In this document: positions 1 to 5,862 of the stretch, piece after piece
Position numbering within the stretch: position 1 is the stretch's first letter
How the letters are laid out: each line of letters starts with the position of its first letter
Assembly: GCA_019749855.1 (NCBI GenBank)
Contig: JAIEPI010000039.1
Coordinates: forward strand, 1-16,251
DNA from: Rickettsiales bacterium
GTDB lineage: Bacteria > Pseudomonadota > Alphaproteobacteria > Rickettsiales > UBA998
Direction: 5' to 3'
Length of the DNA stretch: 16,251 bases
Made by a program: the position numbers and the translations under genes
The notes under the pieces: generated by a model
What the model was told of the DNA's origin: nothing
The model's input: only the letters and a program-made list of their open reading frames with translations
The model's database searches: none

Positions 1-447
1 GCTCCTGCGGCTCCTGCTGCGGTGACTCCCGATCCTGCGGCTCCTGTTGCTCCTGCGGCTCCTGCGGCTGTGACTCCTGCGGCTCCTGCGGCTGTGACTC
101 CTGCGGCTCCTGCTGCGGTGACTCCCGATCCTGCGGCTCCTGTTGCTCCTGCGGCTCCTGCTGCGGTGACTCCCGATCCTGCGGCTCCTGTTGCTCCTGC
201 GGCTCCTGCGGCTGTGACTCCCGATCCTGCGGCTCCTGCGGCTGTGACTCCTGCTCCGTCGATCAAGACAGGTAGTTTGGCTCCTACAGGGCTGGAGGCA
301 CAATTGGCACAGCAGCTGGCTGAGGCAGGTATTTCCCCGGATATATTCCCTGACACGAGGCAAGCGCCTCCGACGCTTGCCAGCGTCGAGGAACGTGGGC
401 CGGACTCATCACCACGAGGCCCCTCATCAGTGCAGCAGTTAGTGTAA
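1..447 (+). CDS. C-terminal part of a Pro/Ala-rich repeat protein, 5' end outside window
   Basis: Frame 1 is open from the first base to TAA at 445-447 (148 residues seen), so the gene probably starts upstream; the GTG at 22 is inside the repeat and is not a convincing start. Residues 6-86 are a modular repeat: every unit begins AAVTP and units are 16, 8 or 10 residues long (AAVTPDPAAPVAPAAP, AAVTPAAP, AAVTPDPAAP). The last ~60 residues are non-repetitive, with a possible short helix around LEAQLAQQLAEAG and an otherwise Pro/Ser-rich tail ending QQLV. Such Pro/Ala segments often act as extended spacers in envelope-spanning or surface proteins, but no signal peptide, anchor or catalytic domain is visible here, so no function is assigned. 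The clean codon-phased repeat supports real coding. Confidence 0.6.
   Translation, partial: APAAPAAVTPDPAAPVAPAAPAAVTPAAPAAVTPAAPAAVTPDPAAPVAPAAPAAVTPDPAAPVAPAAPAAVTPDPAAPAAVTPAPSIKTGSLAPTGLEAQLAQQLAEAGISPDIFPDTRQAPPTLASVEERGPDSSPRGPSSVQQLV
16..258 (+). repeat. In-frame tandem repeat with 48/24/30-bp modules
   Basis: Units run 16-63 (48 bp), 64-87 (24 bp), 88-111 (24 bp), 112-159 (48 bp), 160-207 (48 bp), 208-237 (30 bp) and a partial terminal copy at 238-258. All lengths are multiples of 3, so copy-number change keeps the frame. Near-identical nucleotide copies at 112-159 and 160-207 suggest recent slippage or unequal recombination. Confidence 0.85.
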
Positions 448-539
448 ATCCAAGACCAATACATTAACAATTCACTAATTTATTTGGTTTTTATGCACGG
501 TTGTGCTACAGGTCTTCATCATTTAGAAGGCTAAGCATC

Positions 540-1265
540 GTGGATACCTATAATCACAAAGGCAAATTGGTTGCCAAACTGGAAAACGCTTTCTCCATCC
601 AGTTTGCTGGCACCACCTCCTCCCTACCTGAGCGCATGGTGCATCTGGGTATTCCGGCGCACGAGATGACGGAGTCGGTGACGCTCGCCATCTCCGCCCT
701 GATGGAAAAAGCCGACGACCTGCAATTATCGCTCGATCAAACACGGGCGCAGCTCAAAGAAATCGAATCGCTGGTGGATGTGGATTGCGTGGCGCCCATC
801 CCCAATCGTCGTGCTTTCATGCGTCGCCTCAATTGGGTGATTGCCATGCATGAGCGCTACAACCACCCCTCCAGCGTACTGTTTTTTGACCTTAACCGTT
901 TCAAAGACATCAACGATACCTATGGTCACGCCGCCGGTGATCTGGCCATCCGCCATGTCGCCGATCTGCTGGCGGATATGACGCGTGAGTCCGATTTTCT
1001 GGCGCGCATTGGCGGCGATGAATTTGCCATCATCCTGTATTACGCCACGCACGAGGATGCAGTGCGCCGTGGTGAGCATATCGCTGAGATGCTCCGCCGC
1101 ACACCGCTTGATTTTAACAACCGCCCCCTCACCATTGAAACCGCGGTGGGTATTCACACGATTCGCAGTGGTGAAACCGCAGAAATCGCACTGCAACAAG
1201 CCGACCAGTCCATGTATGAGCACAAACGTCAGCTAAAAGCAGCGATCACCGAACTCAACGCCTGA
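540..1265 (+). CDS. GGDEF-domain diguanylate cyclase
   Basis: Predicted to condense two GTP into the second messenger cyclic di-GMP. The GTG at 540 is chosen because AGAAGG lies nine bases upstream (525-530); an in-frame TTG at 501 lacks such a site. This gives 241 residues. Residues 1-80 are a non-catalytic N-terminal part with a likely helical or coiled segment at about 45-78. The GGDEF domain starts near 82 (APIPNRRAF, the usual LTGLPNRR position), followed by FFDLNRFKDINDTYGHAAGD (115-134) with its metal/GTP-binding Asp and Asn. The catalytic GGDEF is at 158-162. RESD at 149-152, five residues before GGDEF, matches the RxxD inhibitory site, so product feedback is expected. No membrane segment or PAS/REC sensor is recognised, so it is probably cytosolic. 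It is followed by 136 bp without a gene, then pntAA; I infer no functional link. Confidence 0.9.
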   Translation: MDTYNHKGKLVAKLENAFSIQFAGTTSSLPERMVHLGIPAHEMTESVTLAISALMEKADDLQLSLDQTRAQLKEIESLVDVDCVAPIPNRRAFMRRLNWVIAMHERYNHPSSVLFFDLNRFKDINDTYGHAAGDLAIRHVADLLADMTRESDFLARIGGDEFAIILYYATHEDAVRRGEHIAEMLRRTPLDFNNRPLTIETAVGIHTIRSGETAEIALQQADQSMYEHKRQLKAAITELNA

Positions 1266-1387
1266 GTAAATCCCTGAGTGTTTGTTCACCGCCTCCCCTG
1301 AATCATCAATCGTCTCACTCTTTATCGGTATCCTGCACATCCTTATTGCGCGGGGCGTTGCAATTGGTTAGCAGTGAAGCACTGTAT

Positions 1388-1393
1388 AAGGAG
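1388..1393 (+). promoter_or_regulatory. Ribosome binding site of pntAA
   Basis: AAGGAG sits eight bases before the ATG at 1402. The same AAGGAGACACGC string recurs in front of pntAB. Confidence 0.75.
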
Positions 1394-1401
1394 ACACGCG
1401 C

Positions 1402-2547
1402 ATGAAAATCGCTGTACTGAGAGAGCACGCCAGTCATGAACAGCGCGTCGCCATTTCGCCGGATGCGGTTAAAAAATATCTGCAACTTGGTTTTGATGTC
1501 GCCATTGAGAGCGGCGCTGGCACTTTGTCTGGCTTCAGCGATGCCATGTATGAGGAAGCTGGCGCAACCCTGAGCGAAACAGCGGATGACGCGCTGAATG
1601 CCGCCTCCATCATCCTGTGTGTCAATGCTCCTTCGGATGAGCTGGTGGATCTTATGCCGGTGGGTGCCCAATTGGTCGGCATGCTGGCACCGCATGAGCA
1701 TAAGGCGCTGCTGCAGCGCTGTGCGGCGCGTCAGGTGGATGCGTTCGCGCTGGAGTTACTGCCGCGTATCTCGCGTGCTCAATCCATGGACGTGCTCTCG
1801 TCGCAAAGCAATCTGGCGGGTTATCGCGCGGTGATTGATGCGGTGGCCGAATCCTCCAAAGCCACGCCGATGATGATGACCGCGGCTGGCACCGTGCCCC
1901 CCGCCAAAGCCCTCATCTTGGGCGCTGGCGTTGCGGGGCTTCAGGCCATCGCTACCGCCAAGCGTCTGGGTGCCGTTGTCAGCGCCTTTGATGTACGACC
2001 CGCAGTGAGGGAGCAAGTGCAGAGTCTGGGCGCGACCTTCATCGAAGTGCCTGCTGAGGAATCCGGTGAGGCGGCGGGCGGCTACGCGAAAGAGATGAGC
2101 GAGGATTATCAGCGCAAGCAATCAGAGTTGATTGCCGAAACGCTGAAAAAGCAGGACATTGTGATTACCACCGCCCTGATTCCGGGCAAAAAAGCGCCGG
2201 TGCTGATCACGCAGGCGATGGTGGAAGCCATGAAGACTGGCGCGGTGATTGTGGATCTGGCGGTGGCGTCCGGTGGTAACTGCCCGCTCAGTCAGCCCAA
2301 CAAAACGGTGGATCACCACGGTGTGCTGATTATTGGTTACACCAACATGCCCGCACGTGTGGCCGCTGATGCCAGCGCATTGTATGCTCGCAACCTGTAT
2401 CATTTCGTCTCCACTCTCATGGTAAAAGACAAAGCGCTGGCCACGCAATGGGATGATGAATTGGTTAGTGGCACCCTGCTCACCCGTGAGGGCGCGATTG
2501 TACACCCTGCCTTCCTCAACGCAGCTCAAGGAGACACGCATGGCTGA
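1402..2547 (+). CDS. pntAA: NAD(P) transhydrogenase subunit alpha part 1 (domain I, NAD(H)-binding)
   Basis: Soluble NAD(H)-binding dI subunit of the proton-translocating transhydrogenase, which passes hydride from NADH to NADP+ using the proton gradient. 381 residues, the usual size for the split alpha1 protein. The N-terminal domain contains the RISRAQSMDVLSSQSN segment (about 122-137); its R122, Q127, D130 and S133 correspond to the Arg-Gln-Asp-Ser set that positions the nicotinamide in Rhodospirillum rubrum dI. The Rossmann fold carries GAGVAG at 174-179 and an acidic FD at the end of the second strand (about 197-198), expected for NAD rather than NADP. The start at 1402 has a strong ribosome site. 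The 3' end overlaps pntAB by 8 bp, pointing to coupled translation of the operon. Confidence 0.96.
   Translation: MKIAVLREHASHEQRVAISPDAVKKYLQLGFDVAIESGAGTLSGFSDAMYEEAGATLSETADDALNAASIILCVNAPSDELVDLMPVGAQLVGMLAPHEHKALLQRCAARQVDAFALELLPRISRAQSMDVLSSQSNLAGYRAVIDAVAESSKATPMMMTAAGTVPPAKALILGAGVAGLQAIATAKRLGAVVSAFDVRPAVREQVQSLGATFIEVPAEESGEAAGGYAKEMSEDYQRKQSELIAETLKKQDIVITTALIPGKKAPVLITQAMVEAMKTGAVIVDLAVASGGNCPLSQPNKTVDHHGVLIIGYTNMPARVAADASALYARNLYHFVSTLMVKDKALATQWDDELVSGTLLTREGAIVHPAFLNAAQGDTHG
2528..2533 (+). promoter_or_regulatory. Ribosome binding site that fixes the pntAB start
   Basis: AAGGAG is six bases before the ATG at 2540, inside the end of pntAA. It favours MADISKF as the N-terminus over an upstream in-frame ATG at 2453, which would overlap pntAA by 95 bp and lacks this site. 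Confidence 0.75.
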
Positions 2548-2944
2548 TATTTCCAAATTCTCTGAACAGCTAGAGCAACTGGCCCGTGATACCGCCGTGC
2601 TGGCCAAGCAGTCTGCCTCTATTGAGCAGCAGCTGGCACACTCGCAATCCGTCGATCCGTTCATCTTCATGCTCACCGTGTTTGTGCTGGCCTGTTTTGT
2701 TGGTTATTACGTGGTGTGGCGGGTGACACCTGCCTTACATACACCGCTGATGAGCGTCACTAACGCCATTTCCGGCATTATCATTGTCGGGGCGATCATT
2801 GCGGTCGGGCCGGCGGGGGGCACCCTCTCCACACTGGTTGGTTTTTTAGCGGTGACGATTGCGGCGGTGAATATCTTTGGTGGTTTCATGGTGACGCACC
2901 GCATGCTGGCCATGTATAAAAAACGCCCGAAGGTGGAGAAATAA
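2540..2944 (+). CDS. pntAB: NAD(P) transhydrogenase subunit alpha part 2 (membrane segment)
   Basis: Small membrane subunit that, with PntB, forms the proton channel domain dII. 134 residues from ATG 2540, the typical length for alpha2. An N-terminal amphipathic part (1-38) is followed by three hydrophobic segments at about 40-60, 76-91 and 96-118. The segment TPALHTPLMSVTNAISG (63-79) is the characteristic family signature. The basic tail YKKRPKVEK is typical. It overlaps pntAA by 8 bp and is separated from pntB by one base, so the three are almost certainly one operon. The split into AA and AB, rather than a single PntA as in E. coli, is common in alphaproteobacteria. Confidence 0.95.
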   Translation: MADISKFSEQLEQLARDTAVLAKQSASIEQQLAHSQSVDPFIFMLTVFVLACFVGYYVVWRVTPALHTPLMSVTNAISGIIIVGAIIAVGPAGGTLSTLVGFLAVTIAAVNIFGGFMVTHRMLAMYKKRPKVEK

Positions 2945-2945
2945 C

Positions 2946-4340
2946 ATGTCCGGTTTTCCTGCCTATCTCTATTTGCTCTCGGCCATTCTTTTTATTTTGG
3001 CCCTGAAAGGCCTCTCCTCGCCTGAGTCGGCGCGGCGCGGCAACCAATTCGGCATGGCCGGCATGGCGGTAGCTATCCTCACCACACTCAGCCTCCCGAT
3101 GATTGAGGGTTACGGCCTGATCCTGCTCGGCATCGCCATCGGTGGCGGGATTGGCGCCTATATTGCGCGCCATATCGCCATGACAGCCATGCCACAATTG
3201 GTGGCGGCGTTTCATTCGCTGGTGGGTCTGGCCGCCGTGTTCATTGCCGGAGCGGCGCTGTGGGATCCGCTGAATTACGGCATTGGCGAACCAGGCAATA
3301 TCAGCTTTGGTAGCCTGCTGGAGCTGAGTTTGGGCGCGGTGATTGGCGCGATCACTTTTTCTGGTTCAGTCATCGCCTTCGCCAAACTGCAAGGCGTGAT
3401 GTCAGGTAAGCCGATTCGTTTTCCCGCGCAGCACTCGGTGAATGCGGCGCTTGCCGTTTTGATGATATTGCTGCTGATTATCTTCTGTGGCAATGAGTCG
3501 AAGTTCCTCTTCCTATTGATGACCACACTGGCGTTCGCGCTGGGCTTTCTGCTGATCATTCCCATTGGCGGCGCTGATATGCCGGTGGTGGTTTCCATGC
3601 TCAACTCCTATTCGGGCTGGGCGGCAGCGGGCATTGGCTTTACGCTTGGCAATCCACTGCTCATCATCACCGGTGCGCTGGTGGGTTCGTCTGGCGCCAT
3701 CCTCAGCTACATTATGTGCAAGGCGATGAATCGCTCGATTATCAACGTGATTTTCGGTGGCTTTGGCTCCGGTGAGGGAACCGCTAGCGCAAGTGAGGCG
3801 GTGGATGATCGTCCGGTGAAGCCCGGAAGCGCCGAGGATGCTGCGTTCCTCATGAATAACGCCACCTCGGTGATTATTGTGCCTGGCTATGGCATGGCCG
3901 TATCACAGGCGCAGCATGCGGTGCGCGAATTGGTGGAAACACTGGAGCATAAAGGCATTTCAGTGCGCTTTGCCATTCATCCGGTCGCTGGGCGCATGCC
4001 GGGTCACATGAATGTGCTCCTCGCGGAGGCCAACGTCCCTTATGACAGTGTGTTTGAGCTGGAGGAGATCAATAACGACTTCGCCAAAACAGACGTCACC
4101 TATGTGATCGGGGCGAATGACATTACCAATCCAGCCGCCAAAACCGATCCGCAAAGCCCGATTTATGGCATGCCGGTGCTGGATGTGGCTGGCTCAGGCA
4201 CCGTTATTTTTGTGAAGCGCGGGATGGCTGCAGGTTATGCCGGCATTCAGAATGAATTGTTCTTTAACGCCAACACCATGATGCTGTTTGGTGATGCCAA
4301 AGCCGTCACCGAAAAACTGGTGAAAGCGCTGAAAGAATAA
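2946..4340 (+). CDS. pntB: NAD(P) transhydrogenase subunit beta
   Basis: Beta subunit containing the rest of the membrane channel (dII) and the NADP(H)-binding dIII. 464 residues, close to the E. coli length. Multiple hydrophobic segments fill residues 1-265. His90 in the FHSLVGLAAV context matches the proton-relay His91 of E. coli PntB, and MPVVVSMLNSYSGWAAAG contains the conserved Asn. dIII begins near 290 and shows GYGMAV (314-319), VAGRMPGHMNVLLAEA (about 347-362), GANDITNPAA (389-398, with D392 as in E. coli) and KRGMAAGYAGIQN (about 424-436). All key positions are intact, so an active enzyme is expected. A GGTGGAG site at the end of pntAB precedes the ATG at 2946. Confidence 0.97.
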   Translation: MSGFPAYLYLLSAILFILALKGLSSPESARRGNQFGMAGMAVAILTTLSLPMIEGYGLILLGIAIGGGIGAYIARHIAMTAMPQLVAAFHSLVGLAAVFIAGAALWDPLNYGIGEPGNISFGSLLELSLGAVIGAITFSGSVIAFAKLQGVMSGKPIRFPAQHSVNAALAVLMILLLIIFCGNESKFLFLLMTTLAFALGFLLIIPIGGADMPVVVSMLNSYSGWAAAGIGFTLGNPLLIITGALVGSSGAILSYIMCKAMNRSIINVIFGGFGSGEGTASASEAVDDRPVKPGSAEDAAFLMNNATSVIIVPGYGMAVSQAQHAVRELVETLEHKGISVRFAIHPVAGRMPGHMNVLLAEANVPYDSVFELEEINNDFAKTDVTYVIGANDITNPAAKTDPQSPIYGMPVLDVAGSGTVIFVKRGMAAGYAGIQNELFFNANTMMLFGDAKAVTEKLVKALKE

Positions 4341-4433
4341 CCCTGCCCCTGCATAGCCTGCATCTGTTGATGGTTTTCTGACGATCAATACGCTGACGCA
4401 ATAACTAAAACACGCAAACAAAACCTCGCACAC

Positions 4434-4457
4434 AAAAAAGGCGACCCTGAGGCCGCC
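4434..4457 (-). terminator. Rho-independent terminator of rpsU
   Basis: Read on the minus strand, GGCGGCC and GGTCGCC form a 7-bp stem (one G-U pair) with a TCAG loop, followed at once by six T (the A run at 4434-4439). It lies about 40 bp past the rpsU stop. There is no comparable T run on the plus strand, so it is not an obvious terminator for pntB. Confidence 0.85.
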
Positions 4458-4467
4458 CCTTTCATCT

Positions 4468-4490
4468 GATGATCTCATCGTGAGATCATC
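4468..4490. other. Perfect 10-bp inverted repeat in the rpsU 3' region
   Basis: GATGATCTCA, a three-base spacer TCG, then TGAGATCATC. It lies between the rpsU stop codon and the terminator. There is no T run, so it is not itself a terminator. It could stabilise the rpsU mRNA 3' end or be a protein site. Confidence 0.6.
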
Positions 4491-4495
4491 CAATC

Positions 4496-4696
4496 CTATT
4501 CGAACTGCTCACGCTTGCGCTGCAGTTTACGGAAACGGCGCTGAGCCTCCGCCAATTCACGCACACGGCGCTCTGACGGTTTTTCGAAGTGCCGACGCAT
4601 TTTCATTTCACGGAAAATGCCTTCACGCTGCATTTTCTTCTTAAGAGCACGCAGGGCCTGATCGACATTGTTATCACGTACACTGACTTCAACCAC
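4496..4696 (-). CDS. rpsU: 30S ribosomal protein S21
   Basis: Small basic ribosomal protein that joins late to the 30S platform near the anti-Shine-Dalgarno region and helps initiation. 66 residues, full length, with the S21 family core VRDNNVDQALRALKKKMQRE followed by FREMKMRRHFEKPSERR and an Arg/Lys-rich tail. The start is GTG at 4696, supported by AAGGAGGTAAC (plus-strand 4701-4711) with GGAGG eight bases away. The gene stands alone on the minus strand with its own terminator, convergent with pntB and divergent from gapR. Confidence 0.97.
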   Translation of the reverse strand: MVEVSVRDNNVDQALRALKKKMQREGIFREMKMRRHFEKPSERRVRELAEAQRRFRKLQRKREQFE

Positions 4697-4700
4697 GCAA

Positions 4701-4711
4701 GTTACCTCCTT
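4701..4711 (-). promoter_or_regulatory. Near-perfect ribosome binding site of rpsU
   Basis: The minus strand reads AAGGAGGTAAC, an extended match to the 16S 3' end, and fixes the GTG start at 4696. Confidence 0.8.
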
Positions 4712-4820
4712 CCGGACGGTATGAAATTAATAAAGAATGCCCCCATTAAAGGGGTTTTACCAAAAAGGCAAGCACTGAGGATAACATAGTTGGATGTTTA
4801 ACAAAAGCGTCCTATTCCCG

Positions 4821-4849
4821 TTGCCAATCTGCCATTTACGATTTATGAA
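4821..4849 (+). promoter_or_regulatory. Sigma70-type promoter of gapR
   Basis: TTGCCA (4821-4826, five of six bases of the -35 consensus), a 17-bp spacer, and TATGAA (4844-4849). Transcription would start about 45 bp before the gapR ATG. An inverted repeat, ACGATT-tatg-AATCGT (4838-4853), is centred on the -10 box. Confidence 0.5.
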
Positions 4850-4902
4850 TCGTTTCCTCGAATTTTACCGCCCCTCACGCACAACCGATAATAGGAGATT
4901 CT

Positions 4903-5178
4903 ATGGCTACCGTTGGAAATATCGCTGCTGATCAACTACGTAGCTACATTGAACGTATTGAGCGGCTGGAAGAGGAAAAGGCCGGTATTGCCGCTGATAT
5001 CCGTGATGTGTTTGCGGAAGCAAAGGGCAATGGCTTTGACACGAAAACCATGCGCCAGGTACTGAAACTGCGCAAAATGGAAGCTGCCGAGCGCGACGAG
5101 CTGGAGCATATGCTGGATCTGTATCTGGTGGCTCTGGGCATGGCGATGCCCGATTCTGACGAAAAAGAAGCGGCGTAA
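4903..5178 (+). CDS. gapR: GapR-family (DUF2312/UPF0335) DNA-binding protein
   Basis: Member of the DUF2312 family typified by Caulobacter GapR, a nucleoid-associated protein that clamps overtwisted AT-rich DNA ahead of replication and transcription and stimulates topoisomerases. 91 residues, the usual size. The core AADQLRSYIERIERLEEEK (about 8-26), IAADIRDVFAEAKGNGFD (28-45) and TKTMRQVLKLRKMEAAERDE (46-65) is the family signature: a long helix, a short helix, then the Lys/Arg-rich helix. AGGAG lies five bases before the ATG. The gene has its own promoter and is convergent with the FYDLN-type gene. The assignment to the family is firm; equivalence to Caulobacter GapR is inferred from size and motif. 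Confidence 0.9.
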   Translation: MATVGNIAADQLRSYIERIERLEEEKAGIAADIRDVFAEAKGNGFDTKTMRQVLKLRKMEAAERDELEHMLDLYLVALGMAMPDSDEKEAA

Positions 5179-5189
5179 CTATCGCCTTC

Positions 5190-5241
5190 AGCCCGCGTGA
5201 TGCTATCAGGAGATGCCCATAGATAGCATCACGCGAGGGCT
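5190..5241. terminator. Long stem-loop between convergent genes, possible bidirectional terminator
   Basis: GCGTGATGCTATC (5195-5207) pairs perfectly with GATAGCATCACGC (5222-5234). Outside a two-base bulge (5235-5236), AGCCC (5190-5194) pairs with GGGCT (5237-5241), making 18 bp around a 14-base loop. It begins 11 bases after the gapR stop and its right arm touches the stop codon of the minus-strand gene. Neither side has a real T run, so termination is inferred; it may instead protect mRNA 3' ends. Confidence 0.55.
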
Positions 5242-5702
5242 TATTCGTCTTCCTCGTCTTCTTCTTCGGTCTCACTGACGCTATCGACCAGCACATCGCC
5301 ACCACTGATTTCATCAATCAGCATGTCATCGTCTGCATCGTCACCATTAACGCGATCCTCAACAATTTCGCGGTCTTCCAGCTCACTGATACTGGCGACA
5401 TCGCCCTCAATATCCTCAATGGATTCAATATCCTCTGCCACGTCATCATCAATTTCTGCATCAGAGAATACATCCAGATCAATTTCCTCACCGGCATCCG
5501 CCAGCGGTAATATCTTGGCCATTTTCTTGACGGGTTTGGCGGCTACTTTTGGCGCGGCAACTTTTCTAGAGCGGCTGGATTCCTTAGGCGCCTGATAGGT
5601 TGCGCCACATTTGGGGCACACGGGCGGCGTTTTCTTGAGGTCATAATATTTAGCGCCACAGGCACTGCAATCTCGTTTTTCACCTAATGTTGCGTTGCTC
5701 AC
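5241..5702 (-). CDS. FYDLN-type zinc-ribbon protein with acidic tail (TIGR02300-like)
   Basis: 153 residues from GTG 5702, chosen because GGAGG lies five bases upstream (plus 5708-5712); an upstream in-frame ATG at 5735 lacks such a site. The N-terminus LGEKRDCSACGAKYYDLK, then PPVCPKCGATY, is the hallmark of the alphaproteobacterial FYDLN acid family: two Cys pairs (C12/C15 and C29/C32) that should bind one zinc around the YYDL motif. Residues ~50-75 are Lys/Ala-rich and the last ~75 are overwhelmingly Asp/Glu, ending EEDEEDE. The molecular function of the family is not known to me; the charge pattern suggests binding to a basic partner. It lies beside aroA, where I recall this family often occurring. 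Confidence 0.87.
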   Translation of the reverse strand: MSNATLGEKRDCSACGAKYYDLKKTPPVCPKCGATYQAPKESSRSRKVAAPKVAAKPVKKMAKILPLADAGEEIDLDVFSDAEIDDDVAEDIESIEDIEGDVASISELEDREIVEDRVNGDDADDDMLIDEISGGDVLVDSVSETEEEDEEDE

Positions 5703-5725
5703 GCATTCCTCCACGTTATATGTTG

Positions 5726-5747
5726 CGATCAGCATCCGCGCTGATCG
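5726..5747. promoter_or_regulatory. 8-bp inverted repeat in the leader of the FYDLN-type gene
   Basis: CGATCAGC, six bases, GCTGATCG, about 25-45 bp upstream of the GTG start at 5702. It could be a 5' UTR hairpin or an operator. On the minus strand a TTGACA (-35-like) and TAACAT (-10-like, plus 5761-5766) lie further upstream, but they are 20 bp apart, so that promoter is uncertain. Confidence 0.4.
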
Positions 5748-5862
5748 TATGCACTCTTCTATGTTAGGCGAGAAGTCTTAAGCAAGTGTCAAGTATGAGC
5801 CTAGACGAGTTCTAGCTTCGCTGCTAAGACAAAACCACTCTTGTTGAATTTGGGTAACAATC

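Noticed and set aside
1..258. CRISPR-like array at the left edge
   Set aside because: Repeats are contiguous, codon-phased and without unique spacers; they encode Pro/Ala modules.
726..1223. 165-codon open frame on the minus strand inside the GGDEF gene
   Set aside because: The plus-strand frame carries unmistakable GGDEF motifs; the reverse frame has no recognisable domain.
1358..1389. Possible pntAA promoter TTGCAA ... TATAAG
   Set aside because: The spacing is about 20 bp and the -10 would overlap the ribosome binding site, so it cannot serve as drawn.
4740..4758. CCCC-attaaa-GGGG hairpin followed by TTTT on the plus strand
   Set aside because: Only four base pairs; it lies in the leader of minus-strand rpsU with no plus-strand gene ending there, so neither a terminator nor a leader regulator can be supported.
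4589..4789. 66-codon plus-strand frame over rpsU
   Set aside because: Antisense to a clear ribosomal protein gene, without a ribosome site or family resemblance.
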